Shown one piece after another: positions 1 to 8,630 of a DNA stretch of 64,000 bases. The stretch comes from CAVTWH01 sp963794685 (GTDB taxonomy: Bacteria > Actinomycetota > Actinomycetes > Mycobacteriales > Micromonosporaceae), in the NCBI GenBank assembly GCA_963794685.1, contig CAWCFK010000009.1, forward strand, positions 1 to 64,000, given 5' to 3'. The notes under the pieces were generated by a model, which worked only from the letters and a program-made list of their open reading frames with translations, was not told the DNA's origin and ran no database searches. Positions within the stretch are counted from its first letter, which is position 1, and every line of letters begins with the position of its first letter. The translations under genes were made by a program, and so were the position numbers.

Positions 1-215
1 AGGCGATCGCGCTGCTGGACCGGATCGTCGCCGACAACCCGGGCGCAGCCGGCGGTGGCCTGCTCGCGGCCATCGCGGACGGCACCTTCGGGGTGATGAA
101 GCGCCCCGCCGACCGGGGCAAGGGCCTGTCCGGCGTAGCCCGCCAGGAACCCGACTACTACAACCCGGCCACCGACATCCTGTCCGCCGAAGCCGACCCT
201 GGGGAGGATCGTTGA
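1..215 (+). CDS. kamD: Lysine 5,6-aminomutase alpha subunit, C-terminal end only
   Basis: This is the 3' end of a gene that begins before the window; about 70 residues are visible. They match the end of the catalytic alpha subunit of adenosylcobalamin- and PLP-dependent lysine 5,6-aminomutase, with the segment DGTFGVMKRPADRGKG followed by a short acidic tail. The enzyme moves the terminal amino group of beta-lysine or D-lysine to the neighbouring carbon in lysine fermentation. The TGA stop overlaps the TTG start of the beta-subunit gene, so the subunits are probably translationally coupled. The identification rests on this short segment plus the unmistakable downstream partner. Confidence 0.82.
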   Translation, partial: AIALLDRIVADNPGAAGGGLLAAIADGTFGVMKRPADRGKGLSGVARQEPDYYNPATDILSAEADPGEDR

Positions 216-961
216 GTACCGTCGTACGCCCGTACGGGGACACCACCGGGGACGGGATGGTGCAGGTGAGCTTCACCCTGCCGGTACCCGCGGACAAGCG
301 GGCCGAGGGGGCGGCGCTGCAACTGGCCGGCAAGATGGGGCTGGATCCGGCGATGGTGGTGCACGCCCGGCAGATGGGCGACGGGTACACCTTCTTCGTC
401 GTCTACGGCCGCAGCAGCCACCTGGTCGACCTGGCCGCCGTGCAGGTCGTCGAGCGGGACTACCCGGTGCTGCCGGCCGGGCAGATCAACGCGCTGGTCA
501 AGCGGCGGCTGCGGCGCAAACTCGTGGTGGTCGGCGCGTGCATCGGTACCGACGCGCACACCGTGGGCATCGACGCCATCCTCAACCTCAAGGGCATCGC
601 CGGCGAGAAGGGCCTGGAGTACTACCGCGAGCTGCGGGTGGTCAACCTGGGCGCGCAGGTGACCGTGCCGGATCTGGTGGCGGCGGCGCGGGCGGAGAAG
701 GCGGACGCGGTACTCGTCTCCCAGGTGGTCACCCAGCGCGACGCGCACCTGCACAACACCCGGGAGATGACCGCCGCGTTCCGCGAGGCGCTGCCCGCCG
801 AGAAGCGGCCACTACTGGTCGTCGGCGGTCCCCGCTTCGACGAGTCGATGGCCGCCGACCTGGGCGTGGACCGGATCTTCGGCCGCGGCACCACCCCCCG
901 CGAGGTCGCCAGTTACCTGGTCGACGCCCTCGTCACCCAACGGCATAAGGCGGCCGCATGA
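212..961 (+). CDS. kamE: Lysine 5,6-aminomutase beta subunit (B12-binding)
   Basis: The 249-residue product carries the base-off/His-on cobalamin motif D-x-H-x-x-G as D114-A-H116-T-V-G119, inside GACIGTDAHTVG. This is the usual signature of the small subunit of lysine 5,6-aminomutase, which binds adenosylcobalamin. The N-terminal 90 residues form the dimerisation part and the rest a Rossmann-like B12 domain with the G-G-P-R segment near residue 208. The start is TTG, chosen because it overlaps the kamD stop and follows the purine-rich GGGGAGG. The stop overlaps the ATG of the next gene (ATGA). Together with kamD it forms the enzyme. Confidence 0.92.
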   Translation: MSTVVRPYGDTTGDGMVQVSFTLPVPADKRAEGAALQLAGKMGLDPAMVVHARQMGDGYTFFVVYGRSSHLVDLAAVQVVERDYPVLPAGQINALVKRRLRRKLVVVGACIGTDAHTVGIDAILNLKGIAGEKGLEYYRELRVVNLGAQVTVPDLVAAARAEKADAVLVSQVVTQRDAHLHNTREMTAAFREALPAEKRPLLVVGGPRFDESMAADLGVDRIFGRGTTPREVASYLVDALVTQRHKAAA

Positions 962-1371
962 CTGAGAGGCTGAAAATGACCGAGCGACTGGGCCTCACCG
1001 TGACGCACCGCCGGTACGTGCCGTACGCGCACGCCCACTACGCCGGCTACCTGGTCGACGGCGCGTACGCGCTGGGCCTGTTCGGGGACGTGGCCACCGA
1101 GGTGTGCATCCGTACCGACGGCGACGAGGGCCTGTTCCGGGCGTATGAGTCGGTGGAGTTCCTGGCGCCCGTCCGGGCCGGCGACGTTCTGGAGATCACC
1201 GCCCGGGTGTCCCGGGTGGGTACCCGCAGCCGGGTCCTCGACTTCACCTGCGCCGTGGTCTGCCGGGGCCGGCCGGACCTCGGCGAGTCGTCGGCCGAGG
1301 TTCTGGACCCGCCGATCGTCGCCGTGCGGGCCACCGGCACCGTCGTCGTCCCACTCCCGGCCAGCCCGTAG
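958..1371 (+). CDS. kal: 3-aminobutyryl-CoA ammonia-lyase (hotdog fold)
   Basis: The 137-residue product is a hotdog-fold protein with the segments RYVPYAHAHYAG and GLFGDVATEVCIRTDGDEG, typical of 3-aminobutyryl-CoA ammonia-lyase. That enzyme removes ammonia from L-3-aminobutyryl-CoA to give crotonyl-CoA late in lysine fermentation. The first ATG overlaps the kamE stop; a second in-frame ATG lies 18 bases downstream and is also possible. The TAG stop shares its last base with the GTG of the following gene. Position in the kam operon strongly supports this over a generic thioesterase. Confidence 0.85.
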   Translation: MTERLKMTERLGLTVTHRRYVPYAHAHYAGYLVDGAYALGLFGDVATEVCIRTDGDEGLFRAYESVEFLAPVRAGDVLEITARVSRVGTRSRVLDFTCAVVCRGRPDLGESSAEVLDPPIVAVRATGTVVVPLPASP

Positions 1372-2769
1372 TGCGGGTGGCCTGCGCGGACGTCGGCTCC
1401 ACCTTCACCAAGGTCGCCGTCGTCGACGTGCGCGACGGCGCGCTGGTGGGTCGGGCCAGCCACCCGACCACCAGCGCCACCGACGTGCTGCACGGGCTGG
1501 ACGCGGCGGTGTCCGCCGCCGGGGGTACCGGGTGCCCGCTGCTGGTCTGCTCCAGCGCCGGCGGCGGCCTGCGGCTGGCCGTCGTCGGGTACGAGGCGCT
1601 GGTCAGCGCCAAAGCGGCGCACAAGGTGGCGTTGACCGCCGGTGCCCAGGTCGTGCACGTAGCCGCCGGACCGCCTCGACCCGGCCGGGATCCGCGCCCT
1701 GCGCGCCGCCCGGCCGGACGTGGTGCTCCTGGTGGGCGGCACCGACGGCGGCGACGAGGCGGTGCTGCGGCACAACGGCGAGCGCCTGGCCCGGACCCGG
1801 CTGCGGGTACCGGTCGTCCTCGCCGGCAACCGGGACGCCCGGGATACCGTGGCCGCCACCCTCACCGCTGCCGGGGTGCCGGTGGTGGCGACCGGGAACG
1901 TGCTGCCCCGGATCGGGGTCCTCGACCCGGAACCGGCCCGTGCCGCGATCCGGGACGTCTTCCTTCGGCACGTCATCGGCGGCAAGCGGCTGTCCCGGGG
2001 CAGCCGTTTCGCCAACCTGGTCCGCGGGGCCACCCCCGATCTGGTGCTCACCGGAGTCCAACTCCTCGCCACCCTGGTCGACGGCGACCTGGCCGTGGTC
2101 GACGTGGGCGGCGCCACCACCGACGTCTACTCGGCCCGCTCCCCGGAGTCAGCCACCGGATCTCCGCAGGCGATCTCCGCACCCGTCCAGGGACGATCCG
2201 GCGCGACCGCCGAGGAGCGATCGGGCGCGACCGCTACCCGACCGGCTGACGTCGGCTCCGTGGCTCCGGCCGCCGAAGTGACCGGCCTGCTGTGGGCCAC
2301 CCGCACCGTCGAAGGTGACCTGGGGATGCGGTACAGCGCCCCCGGCGTGGTGTCGGCGGCCGTGACCGAGCGCCTGCTCGATCCTGCCGATCCGCTCGCG
2401 GACGCGGCGCGGGCCGCGCTCGCCGAGCCGGGCCTGGTCCCCGCCGACGCTGCCGGCTGGGCGGTCGACGAGCGGCTGGCGACCCTGGCCGCCACGGTGG
2501 CGCTGCGCCGGCACGCCCGCTCCGGGGTGGACCTGCGGCGGGTACGCCTCGTGGTCGGGTCGGGTGGGGTGCTGCGGCACGCGCCGGCCGGACTCGGTCA
2601 GCGGGTACTGGCGGCGGCATTCAGCGACACGGCCGGCGGCTGGGCGCTGCCCCGCGCGCCGGTGCTCACCGTGGACGTCGAGTACGTCCTCGGCGCTGCG
2701 GGCCTGCTGGCAGCGCAGTACCCTGAGGCGGCCAGTGCACTGCTCCGGAATCGGCTACTGCGCGTGTAA
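1371..2769 (+). CDS. MutL-like (GlmL family) ATPase of the aminomutase operon, one frameshift
   Basis: The product belongs to the MutL/GlmL family of actin-like ATPases found beside B12-dependent mutases, probably acting as chaperone or cofactor reactivase. It is unrelated to the mismatch-repair MutL. The N-terminus shows the phosphate-binding loop CADVGSTFTKVAVVD, and a second ATPase motif VVDVGGATTDVYS lies near position 2100. The reading frame breaks near 1668, where removing one C restores the expected AAG-P-LDPAGIRALRAA. After the second motif there is an insertion of about 45 residues with an imperfect internal repeat (GRSGATA, ERSGATA). GTG start; last gene of the operon. Confidence 0.8.
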
Positions 2770-3307
2770 CTGATTGCCGCGTACTGTTTCCGGACAAGAC
2801 ACGCCAGGCCGACACGCCGGTTACTTTGATGTAGTTTATGGGAAGCCGTTGAGCACTGGGGTGGGCCACGCGTACCGTCAGAACGTCCTTGCTTGGCGGG
2901 CGGTTCCACGATCGCCCGGTCTCACCAACCCAGCTGGCTGCGCGCCAGGCCATTGGCCGGAGCAATCCGCCAGGTCCAGCTGGTTCGGGGGTGGCGGGGA
3001 GTGGCGACACTCTCCCGTGGGAGACCGGAAGATCACAGCAGCCACCGGTGACACGGCGGGGGGCGAGGCGGGGCCAGTAGACAACGGCGCGGTACGGGCA
3101 GCCAGCCCGGTGCCACGCCGGTCCGAAGGCCCCGCCGGACACCCCGCCCACCGGCCGGGGGAGGGCCTGGGAGCTCGGGGCGCGGCAGTCAAGCCGCGCC
3201 CCGATTCCATCCCCCGACAGCCCAGCCCAGCCGGTGGACGCATCCGGACCTCAGCCCGCGCACGTAGGATCGAGGCCCAGACCAGCGCCACCCCTGTGAG
3301 GACCCGA
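2770..3307. other. 538-bp gap between the lysine operon and lnt
   Basis: I see no convincing protein-coding gene here. The left third includes a short AT-richer patch (about 2818-2850), unusual for this window. The right part holds the strong hairpin listed separately at 3176-3203. A short transcribed RNA ending at that hairpin is possible but not shown. Confidence 0.5.
3176..3203. terminator. Perfect 11-bp GC hairpin upstream of lnt
   Basis: CGGGGCGCGGC and its exact reverse complement GCCGCGCCCCG are separated by the loop AGTCAA. There is no T tract, which is common for actinobacterial terminators. It lies about 400 nt after the MutL-like gene and 105 nt before lnt, so it may end a transcript from the gap or act as a leader hairpin for lnt. 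Confidence 0.6.
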
Positions 3308-5047
3308 ATGGCTGTCGCCGCGCCCGCCGCCACCCGCGAGCCCGCGGCCCCACCGCCGCCCGGTCCAGCCCGCCGCTGGACGGTCTGGACGCTGGCCCGG
3401 CTCGCCGGCGCGGTGCTCGCCGCGCTCGCCCTCTACCTCTCCTTCCCGCCGTACGGACTCTGGCCGCTGGCCCCGGTCGGGGTCGCCGTGCTCGCCCTGG
3501 TCTGCCACGGTCGCCGCATCCGCGCCGGCTTCGGTCTCGGCATGCTCGCCGGCCTGGCCTTCTTCATCCCGCTGCTGGGCTGGACCGGGCTGAACGTCGG
3601 CGCCTTCCCCTGGCTGCTGCTGAGCAGCCTGCAGGCGCTCTTCATCGCCCTGCTCGGGGCCGCGACCGCCTGGGTCTCCCCGGTGCTCGCGCGCCGGCCG
3701 GGGCTGTGGCCGCCGATCACCGCGCTGCTCTGGGTGGGCCAGGAGGCTGCCCGCGACCGGCTGCCGTTCGGCGGCTTCCCCTGGGGCCGGCTGGCCTTCA
3801 GCCAGGGCGACTCCCCACTGCTGCGGTTCGCCGCGTGGCCGGCGCACCCGCAGTCACCTTCGCCGTCGCCGCCTGCGGTGGCCTGCTCGCGCTCGCCGCC
3901 GTAAACCTGCGCCACTCCCGCCACACCGCTGCCACGGCGGCTCTGCGACGCCGGCTCTGGGCCGCGGGACGCCGACACCGCCAGGCCGGCGCGAGGCGGG
4001 TCAGGACGGCTCCGGCCGGCACCGGACGCCGGAAGCCTGCGCCAGCGGGTACCCGCGGCGCTGGCTCTGGCCGGGGCCGTCGCGCTGGGGGCCGCGGGCT
4101 GGCTGGTACCCCTGCATGATCCGGCCGGACCGACGCCGACCGTCGCCATCATCCAGGGCAATGTGCCGCGACTGGGGCTGGACTTCAACGCCCAGCGTCG
4201 GGCCGTGCTGGACAACCACGTGAAGGCCACCCTGGACCTGGCCGCGAAGGTCAACGCCGGCCAGGCCCGCCGGCCCGACCTGGTGGTCTGGCCGGAGAAC
4301 GCCAGCGACATCGACCCGCTGGCCGCCGAGGACGCCGACGCCCGGCTGCTGATCAGCCAGGCCGCCGACGCGATCGGCGCGCCGATCCTGGTGGGCGCGG
4401 TGCTGGAGGGGCCGGGGCCGACGCACGCCCGCAACGCCGGGCTGCTCTGGCTGCCGGGTACCGGGCCGGACACCGACCAGCTCTACGTCAAGCGGCACCC
4501 GGTGCCGTTCGCCGAGTACATGCCGATGCGCTCGATCGCCCGCGCGGTCACCGCCAAGGCGGACCTGGTCAGCGTCGACTTCGTGGCCGGCGACCGGCCC
4601 GGCGTGATCAACACCGTGGCCGGCCCGCTCGGCGACGTGATCTGCTTCGAGGTCGCCTACGACGGGATCGTCCGGGACACCGTGACCGGCGGCGCCCAAC
4701 TCCTCGTCGTGCAGACCAACAACGCCACCTTCAACCGGGCCGAGGCGCTGCAGCAGATGGCGATGGTCCGGCTGCGCGCCGTCGAGCACGGCCGGTCCGC
4801 GCTGATGGCCTCCACCGTGGGAGTTTCCGGGTTCGTCGACGCGCACGGTACGGTCTCGCAGGCGACCGGGTTCAATACCGCGAGCGTGATCCTCGGGCAG
4901 CTGCCACGCAGCGGGGCACGTACGCTTGCCACACAGCTCGGGGCCTGGCCGGAGTACGGCCTGGTTGGTTTAGGATTGCTCGTCCTGCTCTGGGCAGGAG
5001 TAGTGCGTGCGCGTGCGCGGACGCTGACGGTTCGGGAGGAAACGTGA
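3308..5047 (+). CDS. lnt: Apolipoprotein N-acyltransferase, two compensating frame breaks
   Basis: This membrane enzyme adds the third acyl chain to the N-terminal cysteine of lipoproteins. About seven hydrophobic segments lead into a nitrilase-type domain whose catalytic triad is visible: Glu in DLVVWPEN (residue ~330), Lys in LYVKRHPVPF (~393) and Cys in DVICFEVAYDG (~445). The frame breaks near 3836, where one C seems missing before TGGCCGGC, and returns near 3960, where one base seems extra. The total length of 580 codons therefore stays in register. The ATG at 3308 follows GAGGACC; an in-frame GTG at 3296 is an alternative. The stop overlaps the dpm start. Confidence 0.85.
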
Positions 5048-5839
5048 CCGAGGACAGTACCGCGCCGGAGCAGCCCGGACAGGGGTACCCGGGAGTCGGC
5101 CGAGTTCTCGTGGTCATTCCGACCTACAACGAGTCCGAGAACATCCGGCTCATCACCGGCCGGGTCCGCGCCGCTGTTCCGCAGGTCGACATCCTGGTCG
5201 CCGACGACAACAGCCCCGACGGAACCGGACAGCATCGCCGACGAGCTGGCCGCCGCCGACAGCCAGATCCACGTCCTGCACCGCCCCGGCAAGCAGGGCC
5301 TCGGCGCGGCGTACATCGCCGGCTTCGCCTGGGCCCGCGAGCACAACTACGACGCCGTCGTGGAGATGGACGCCGACGGCTCGCACGCCCCCGAGCAGCT
5401 GCCCCGGCTGCTGGACGCGCTGCGCGAGGCCGACGCCGTACTCGGCTCCCGCTACGTCAAGGGCGGCAGCGTGGTCAACTGGCCCAAGCGCCGCCTGGTG
5501 CTCTCCCGCGGCGGCAACATCTACGTCCAGATCGCGCTCGGCGTCCCGTTCAAGGACGCCACCGGCGGGTACCGCGCCTACCGGCTGCCGGTACTGGAGA
5601 AGATGGATGTCGAGTCGGTCGCCTCGCAGGGCTACTGCTTCCAGGTCGACCTGGCCTGGCGCGCCTACCGGCACGGCTTCCGGGTCACCGAGGTGCCGAT
5701 CACCTTCGCCGACCGCGAGTTCGGGGCGAGCAAGATGAGCTCGTCCATCGTGCGGGAGGCGTTCATCCGGGTCGCCATCTGGGGAACGCGCTACCGCTGG
5801 GAGGCGTTGCGCAAGGCGGTAGGGGGCTCCCGCCACTGA
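5044..5839 (+). CDS. dpm: Polyprenol-phosphate mannosyltransferase (GT2), one frameshift
   Basis: This GT-A glycosyltransferase makes polyprenol-phosphate-mannose, the donor for protein O-mannosylation and lipoglycans. The motifs VVIPTYNESENI, VADDNSPDGTG and the metal-binding DAD in VEMDADGSH are present. The C-terminus lacks membrane helices, as in the soluble actinobacterial enzyme. Its gene overlaps lnt (GTGA); in Mycobacterium tuberculosis the two activities are fused in Ppm1, which supports the pairing. The frame breaks near 5230, just after DGTG, and resumes at IADELAAAD. A two-base deletion or one-base insertion would explain it. Confidence 0.88.
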
Positions 5840-5880
5840 GCGGGCACGACCGGGCGGGGCACGACCGGGGAGGGGTGCGG

Positions 5881-6386
5881 ATGCGTCAACGACTGGGCTG
5901 GATCGGCGTCGGCGCCGCGCTGGCGGTGCTCGCCGAGATCGTCGTCTTCGTGCTCGTCGCGCACCTCATCGGTACCCTCTGGGCGCTGCTGCTGGTGCTC
6001 GCCACCGGAATCCTCGGCGGCTGGCTGCTGCGCCGCGAAGGGGTACGCGCCTGGCGCTCGCTACGCCAGACCTCCGGTGCCGGCGGGCCGGTCGGCGACG
6101 GCGCCACCACCGGCCTGGTCGGCCTGCTGGCCGCGTTGCTCCTGGTCGTCCCCGGCTTCCTCACCGACCTCGCGGGCCTGGCCCTGCTGCTGCCGCCGGT
6201 ACGCCGCGTTCGCCGGCGCCGGGCGTCCGCCGGTTCGCCGAGCGACGACTGCCCTCCGGCACCGTCGGCGACCTCTTCGGCCCGCGCCGCGTCCGGGTGC
6301 GCACCGTGCCACCGCCGCCGCGCCCGGTAGCCCCCGGCGAACCCACCGGCGAGGTGCTGGAGGGCGAGATCATCGACCCGCGCTGA
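5881..6386 (+). CDS. fxsA: FxsA family membrane protein, one frameshift
   Basis: FxsA proteins are small inner-membrane proteins of unclear function, named for relieving F exclusion of phage T7 in E. coli. Three hydrophobic helices are visible, at residues ~8-42 and 80-100, with the typical loop GWLLRREGVRAWRSL between them. The frame breaks near 6205-6230 in an Arg-rich stretch. The correct C-terminus, RRFAERRLPSGTVGDLFG followed by EGEIIDPR, continues in another frame to the TGA at 6386. The ATG follows GGGGAGGGG. A strong terminator follows directly. Confidence 0.78.
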
Positions 6387-6412
6387 GCCGCAGACCCGCA
6401 GCGGACACGGAA

Positions 6413-6439
6413 CCGCCCCCGGCGAACTGCCGGGGGCGG
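6413..6439 (+). terminator. Terminator after fxsA
   Basis: CCGCCCCCGGC and GCCGGGGGCGG form a perfect 11-bp stem with the loop GAACT, 27 nt after the fxsA stop. It lies between two genes reading toward each other (fxsA and rbpA) and may serve both. Confidence 0.8.
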
Positions 6440-6482
6440 GTGTATTCGTGGACGGATCTTCGGGTCGGACGGTTGGTTGTGC

Positions 6483-6824
6483 TCAGACTCGGCCGCGCCG
6501 CGCGCGGACCTCCTCCAGCCGCTCGTTCAGGATGTCCTCCAGCTCGGCGATGCTGCGCCGCTCCAGGAGCATGTCCCAGTGGGTGCGCGGCGGCTTCGCC
6601 TTCTTCTGCTCGGGCTCGGTCGCGTCGACCAACCGGGCCACCGTGCCGTCGAACTTGCATTCCCAGGTGATCGGTACCTCGGCGTCGACGGCGAAGGGCA
6701 CCTCGAACTGGTGGCCACGCGCGCACAGGTACTCGCGGGTCTGCCGCGGCGCCAGCTCGGTGTTGCGGTCGGACTCGTAGCTGACGGCTCCGAGGCGGCT
6801 TCCGCGCAGCATGCGCTCGCCCAT
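6483..6824 (-). CDS. rbpA: RNA polymerase-binding protein RbpA
   Basis: The 113-residue product matches RbpA, the actinobacterial protein that binds RNA polymerase and group 1/2 sigma factors and stabilises the open complex. Visible parts are the N-terminal basic tail MGERMLRGSRLGAVSYE, the core with REYLCARGHQFEVPF and ITWECKFDGT, the basic linker EPEQKKAKPPRTHWDML, and the C-terminal sigma-interaction helix RRSIAELEDILNERLEE. The start at 6824 is preceded by GGAGGAAA at good spacing; longer in-frame starts are not needed. A sigma-R-type promoter lies upstream. Confidence 0.95.
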   Translation of the reverse strand: MGERMLRGSRLGAVSYESDRNTELAPRQTREYLCARGHQFEVPFAVDAEVPITWECKFDGTVARLVDATEPEQKKAKPPRTHWDMLLERRSIAELEDILNERLEEVRARRGRV

Positions 6825-6861
6825 GTCGGCTTTCCTCCGGGTTGTAGCGGTCGTCGTGGTC

Positions 6862-6888
6862 AACGACATCATCGGTCGGTTGATTCCC
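6862..6888 (-). promoter_or_regulatory. Sigma-R-type promoter of rbpA
   Basis: On the minus strand GGGAAT is followed by exactly 18 nt and then GTTG, matching the actinobacterial sigma-R (thiol-oxidative stress) consensus GGAAT-N18-GTT. Its downstream element lies about 38 nt before the rbpA start. In Streptomyces rbpA is a known sigma-R target, from established knowledge. Confidence 0.75.
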
Positions 6889-6990
6889 GCGCCCCCGCGC
6901 GCGGATCTTCAGCCGGCTGTGCGTGCAAGGGTAGCGCCCCGGTGATCCGGGTGCTCGTCCCTGGCGAGCCGACGCGATCCAGCTCCGCTC

Positions 6991-7018
6991 TTTACTCCCC
7001 ATTTGCCGGAATTATAGG
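6991..7018 (+). promoter_or_regulatory. Candidate promoter of the peptide transporter
   Basis: TTTACT, a 16-nt spacer and TATAGG form a housekeeping-like promoter in a locally AT-rich patch, about 125 nt before the transporter start. No start-site data support it. Confidence 0.4.
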
Positions 7019-7143
7019 CGTCGTCGCCTGGCCGGCGCGTGGAACGCCGAAGCCGCCACGCCGGTCCGCACCCCGGCCGGATACTGCCGGCAGGCGCGCC
7101 GGCGACCGGCCCGGCGCCCGGGACCGGGGGGCGGTGCACGGCC

Positions 7144-8617
7144 ATGGCGCAGGCGGGTGCGCCCGCGGCGGAGGACACCGCCTTCTTCGGCCAACCCCGG
7201 GGCCTCGCGACGCTGTTCTTCACCGAGATGTGGGAGCGCTTCAGCTTCTACGGGATGAAAGCCATCCTGGTGCTGTACCTGACCGCCCCGATCAGCGACG
7301 ACGGGCTGGGGCTGGCCGACGGTACCGGCAACGCCGTCTTCGGGGCGTACGCCGCGATGGTGTACCTGATGGCCCTGCCCGGCGGCTGGTTCGCCGACCG
7401 GCTGCTGGGCGCCCGGCGCAGCGTCCTCTACGGCGGCATCATCATCGCCCTGGGCCACTACGCGATGGCCATCCCCACCAACTGGAGCGTGTACCTGGGG
7501 ATGACGCTGATCGTCGTCGGCACCGGACTGCTCAAGCCGAACATCTCCACCATCGTCGGCGGCCTGTACCCGCAGGACTCGCCGCGCCGCGACGCCGGCT
7601 TCTCGATCTTCTACATGGGCATCAACCTGGGCGCCTTCGTCGCTCCGCTGGTGACCGGCTGGCTCGGCGAGAACGTCAGCTGGCACCTGGGCTTCGCGCG
7701 TCGCCGCGGTCGGCATGACCCTCGCCGTGATCCAGTACATCGCCGGTGGCCGGCACCTGGGGCAGGTGGCGCTGAAGCCGACCAACCCGCTCCCCGCCGA
7801 CCAGCGCAGCCTGGTCCTGCGCCGGCTGCTGCTGGCCGTGGCGGCGGTCGTGGTACTGGCGGTACTCGCCGGCTTCCTCGGCCTGTTCAGCGTGGACAAC
7901 GTGGTCAACGCCCTCACCGTGGTGATCCTCGTGGTGGCGGTGGTCTACTTCGCCCGGATCCTGCTGGACCGCCGGCTGACCGACACCGAGCGCAGCCGGA
8001 TGCGCGCCTACCTGTACCTCTTCGTGATGGCGGCGGCCTTCTGGTTGATCTACGACCAGGCCGGCTCGGTACTCACCCAGTTCGCCCGGGACGACACCGA
8101 CCGCACGATCGGCAGCTTCACCTTCCCGGCCTCCTGGCTGCTGGCCGTCAACCCGATCTTCATCATCATCGGCGCGCCGGCCTTCGCCGCACTCTGGCTG
8201 CGCCTGGGTACCCGGCTGTCCACACCGGTCAAATTCAGCATCGGGCTGATCCTCAACGGCCTGTCCTTCGTGCTGATGTCCGGGGCCGCCGCGATCGCCG
8301 CCAGCCGGGGCACGGCCTCCTGGCTGTGGCTGGTGGCCGTGTACGCGATCCAGGTGGCCGGCGAGCTGTCACTCTCCCCGGTCGGCCTCTCGGTGACCAC
8401 GAAACTGGCCCCCGCCGTCTACGCCAGCCAGATGATGGGCCTGTGGTTCCTGGCCACCGCCGTCGGTGACGCCCTCGGCGGCCAGGTCGCCCGGCTGACC
8501 ACGAGCACCCCACTGACCGGGTACTTCCTGGTGTCCGGGTTGGCCTCGGTGGTGCTGGGCCTGTCCGCCCTCGGCTTCACCCGACGCATCCGCTCGCTGA
8601 TGCGCGGCATCCACTAG
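7144..8617 (+). CDS. Proton-dependent oligopeptide transporter (POT/PTR2), one frameshift
   Basis: This is a polytopic proton-coupled di/tripeptide transporter of the major facilitator superfamily. The PTR2 hallmark TEMWERFSFYGMKAIL lies near residue 25 and YMGINLGAFVAPLVTGW follows near residue 160. About 14 hydrophobic segments are visible, the usual number. The frame breaks near 7700 at TTCGCGCGTCGCC, where removing one C restores FAVAAVGMTLAVIQY. The ATG at 7144 follows GGGGGGCGG. It ends 14 bp before the converging acyl-CoA dehydrogenase gene. Confidence 0.88.
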
Positions 8618-8630
8618 CCCACCGCGGGTC

